The translations under genes were made by a program, and so were the position numbers. From Candidatus Eiseniibacteriota bacterium (GTDB lineage: Bacteria > Arandabacterota > Arandabacteria > Arandabacterales > Arandabacteraceae), in contig JAUVJV010000088.1 in the NCBI GenBank assembly GCA_030592245.1, forward strand, positions 1 through 7,807: a stretch of DNA of 7,807 bases, read 5' to 3'. Under the pieces are notes generated by a model. The model did not search any database, was not told where the DNA came from, and saw only the letters and a program-made list of their open reading frames with translations. Shown here one piece after another: positions 6,341 to 7,807 of the stretch (positions within the stretch are counted from its first letter, which is position 1; every line of letters starts with the position of its first letter).

Positions 6341-6928
6341 ATGAAAATCCTGATTGCGATTGCGATATTGCTGGCCCTCGCAAGCGGGGCCTATGCCGAC
6401 AGTTTCATGGCGATTACCTATGATGTCTCCGCCCCACTCGGAAACACTCGTGACTTCATCGGCAGAGCGAGCTGGCGGGGCCTGAGCGTTGAGGGCCGGG
6501 GCTTTTTTAAGCCCAATTGGTCTGCCGGTGTCAACTTCGGCTGGACCACCTTCGATGAGAAGGGTGACCGGCTGATGGAGATCGAGAACGGCCATGCGAG
6601 CGGAAATCAGTTCCGCCTGATGTATGCCGTACCGATCGTCGCTACGCTGCATTATTATCCGAATCCCAACAAGTACAGTGACAAGGTGATGCACTATGTC
6701 GGCGGCGGGGCCGGTTTCTACCGGATCGAAAACGAACTCCAGTACGGCCTGTATACCTTTCGTGAGCAGAACTGGCATTTCGGCTTCTGCCCCGAATACG
6801 GTTTCATGATACCGGCCGAGACTGTCTTTTTCCTGTTCAATGTCAAGTACAACTATGTCTTCAAGAAGGGAGACACCGAGGCGCAGTCCTACCTGGAATT
6901 CAGGTTCGGGATCTCAGACATCTGGTAG
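6341..6928 (+). CDS. Small outer-membrane beta-barrel protein, paralogue of the gene at 2-217
   Basis: This encodes 195 residues. The ATG at 6341 has AGGGGG (6329-6334) 6 bases upstream, overlapping the stop of the lipoprotein gene, so the two are co-transcribed and may be coupled. The signal peptide is MKILIAIAILLALASG with likely cleavage after AYA (residue 19). The mature chain alternates strands and turns (for example KPNWSAGVNFGWTTF and MHYVGGGAGFYRI) and ends in GISDIW with a terminal Trp. The segment around NWHFG (144-148), PEYG and KYNYVFK (169-175) matches the truncated protein at the window start, including 17 identical bases. The fold is probably an eight-strand barrel. A single Cys is present at residue 150, where the paralogue has Ala. 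The role is unknown. Confidence 0.78.
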   Translation: MKILIAIAILLALASGAYADSFMAITYDVSAPLGNTRDFIGRASWRGLSVEGRGFFKPNWSAGVNFGWTTFDEKGDRLMEIENGHASGNQFRLMYAVPIVATLHYYPNPNKYSDKVMHYVGGGAGFYRIENELQYGLYTFREQNWHFGFCPEYGFMIPAETVFFLFNVKYNYVFKKGDTEAQSYLEFRFGISDIW

Positions 6929-7076
6929 CCTTGGACTCGGGACAGTATATCTGAGCACACTAGACATCTTTGGGTCACTCTTAGCCTCGCGGTACCCGGG
7001 CAACTTCTCGGGGGCCGTCGGGGCTTTGCAGTATTTCCTGGCCGCATCCAGGTGGGTATCCAGTGTAGGAAAATGG

Positions 7077-7108
7077 TTGACAGCCGCAGGCTTACCGTCC
7101 AATATACC
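7077..7108 (+). promoter_or_regulatory. Weak candidate promoter before the gene at 7161
   Basis: TTGACA (7077-7082) matches the -35 consensus fully, but the downstream options are poor. TATACC (7103-7108) has a 20-base spacer, and CAATAT (7100-7105) has the right 17-base spacer but matches only three of six positions. It lies in the 232-base gap before the last gene, where a promoter is expected after the preceding operon. Confidence 0.3.
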
Positions 7109-7160
7109 TACAAGCTCTTTCAAAAGTGGTATGCATGTGCCTTGGAAAGGAGGATCTTCG

Positions 7161-7807
7161 ATGAAAGCAGGTGTGCTGGTATTGGTGCTGATTGTCATGC
7201 TTGTCTCGGTTCCGGCGTTTGGCCAGGCCTTAAGCCCGAAGAAGGACTTCGATGACTGGAACTTCTATATCGCGCCGTACTTCTATCTTATCAACAACTC
7301 AGGATACGCGGCCACATCGTCTCCCTTTGACGAATGCCTGGAGTTCCCGGTGGACGTGAGTACAGACCGCATAGCAAAGAACTGGGATTACGGATTTGCT
7401 GGCTTAATCCAGGTGAAGACGGCCCGTTGGGCATTTGGGCTTGACCTCAGCTTCGCCGAGATCAGCAAGGACGAGTGCATGGTTCTTCCTGAACCGTATG
7501 AATGCGAAACCGAGGCTGATGTCACGAACACGGTGACAATCGGTGAGCACGAGCTTTTTGTCGGATACCAGTTCAACAAGAGCATGCCGGCTTCGGACGT
7601 GATCTTTGGTGTACGCTATGTCAATCACGATATAACCATGGCGACCGCGGACGGATCCGATGAGTTCAGCATGAGCTTTGGAGAGACCTTCTATGTGCCG
7701 TTTATCGGGATCAGGTATTACGGGGCGCTGGGTGAAGATTCAAAGTGGAGCCCGATCATCCGGGGTGATGTCGGCGGCCTTGCGACCCTGTCCAAGCTCA
7801 ACTGGCG
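7161..7807 (+). CDS. Outer-membrane beta-barrel protein, 3' end outside the window
   Basis: The frame opens at the ATG at 7161, 7 bases after AAAGGAGG (7146-7153), and stays open for 215 codons to the window edge. It starts with a signal peptide (MKAGVLVLVLIVMLVSVPAFG, probable cleavage after residue 21). The mature protein begins DDWNFYIAPYFYLINNSGY (31-49), followed by VDVSTDRIAKNWDYGFAGLI and WAFGLDLSFAEIS, then GEHELFVGYQF, VIFGVRYV and FIGIRYYGAL. This order (an aromatic first strand, a VDVS segment, paired strands around FGLDL and a GxRY strand) resembles a widespread group of uncharacterised outer-membrane barrels. Three Cys occur at residues 59, 106 and 115 of the visible part, placed in predicted loops. 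The remaining strands and the C-terminal aromatic residue are not visible. No transported substrate can be named. Confidence 0.78.
   Translation, partial: MKAGVLVLVLIVMLVSVPAFGQALSPKKDFDDWNFYIAPYFYLINNSGYAATSSPFDECLEFPVDVSTDRIAKNWDYGFAGLIQVKTARWAFGLDLSFAEISKDECMVLPEPYECETEADVTNTVTIGEHELFVGYQFNKSMPASDVIFGVRYVNHDITMATADGSDEFSMSFGETFYVPFIGIRYYGALGEDSKWSPIIRGDVGGLATLSKLNW

Noticed and set aside
7052..7255. 67-residue + strand open frame across the gap and the start of the last gene
   Set aside because: It has no ribosome site and overlaps the signal peptide of the well-supported gene at 7161 in another frame.

Overview
The window comes from a Gram-negative (two-membrane) bacterium with a fairly GC-rich genome. 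Every one of the nine genes I can support begins with a Sec-type signal peptide or a lipoprotein signal, or, where cut off at its start, ends like an outer-membrane beta-barrel. Seven look like beta-barrels, one is a small helical periplasmic protein and one is a lipoprotein. The Omp85-like gene has the layout common in Bacteroidota, Ignavibacteria and related candidate phyla, so a member of the FCB superphylum or a neighbouring uncultured phylum is plausible. That placement is an inference; there is no rRNA or housekeeping gene to confirm it.

All genes are on the + strand. Block 1 (2-4156) holds the tail of a small barrel protein, a Spy/CpxP-like periplasmic protein, a FadL/OmpP1-like barrel and a BamA/TamA-like POTRA-barrel protein. 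Gaps here are short (46, 52 and 7 bases), so the last three probably share a transcript. Block 2 is a single small barrel gene (4295-4783) behind a 138-base gap with a possible promoter. It is closed by a very strong hairpin terminator (4787-4837). Block 3 starts with a perfect-consensus promoter (TTGACA, 16 bases, TATAAT at 4847-4874). It holds a small barrel gene, a DUF4136-type lipoprotein and another small barrel gene, spaced 37 and 10 bases apart. A 232-base gap follows, then the start of a further barrel gene that runs off the window.

No catalytic enzyme is recognisable. The set reads as a cell-envelope locus: one assembly-type barrel (Omp85-like), one possible hydrophobic-solute channel (FadL-like), one possible chaperone (Spy-like), one lipoprotein and several small barrels of unknown role. 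The first gene and the gene at 6341-6928 are paralogues, so part of the cluster grew by duplication. The most notable non-coding structure is the 17-bp perfect inverted repeat at 4787-4830, whose arms begin GGGACAGACACC. It resembles dispersed REP-like repeats and sits directly against the consensus promoter.
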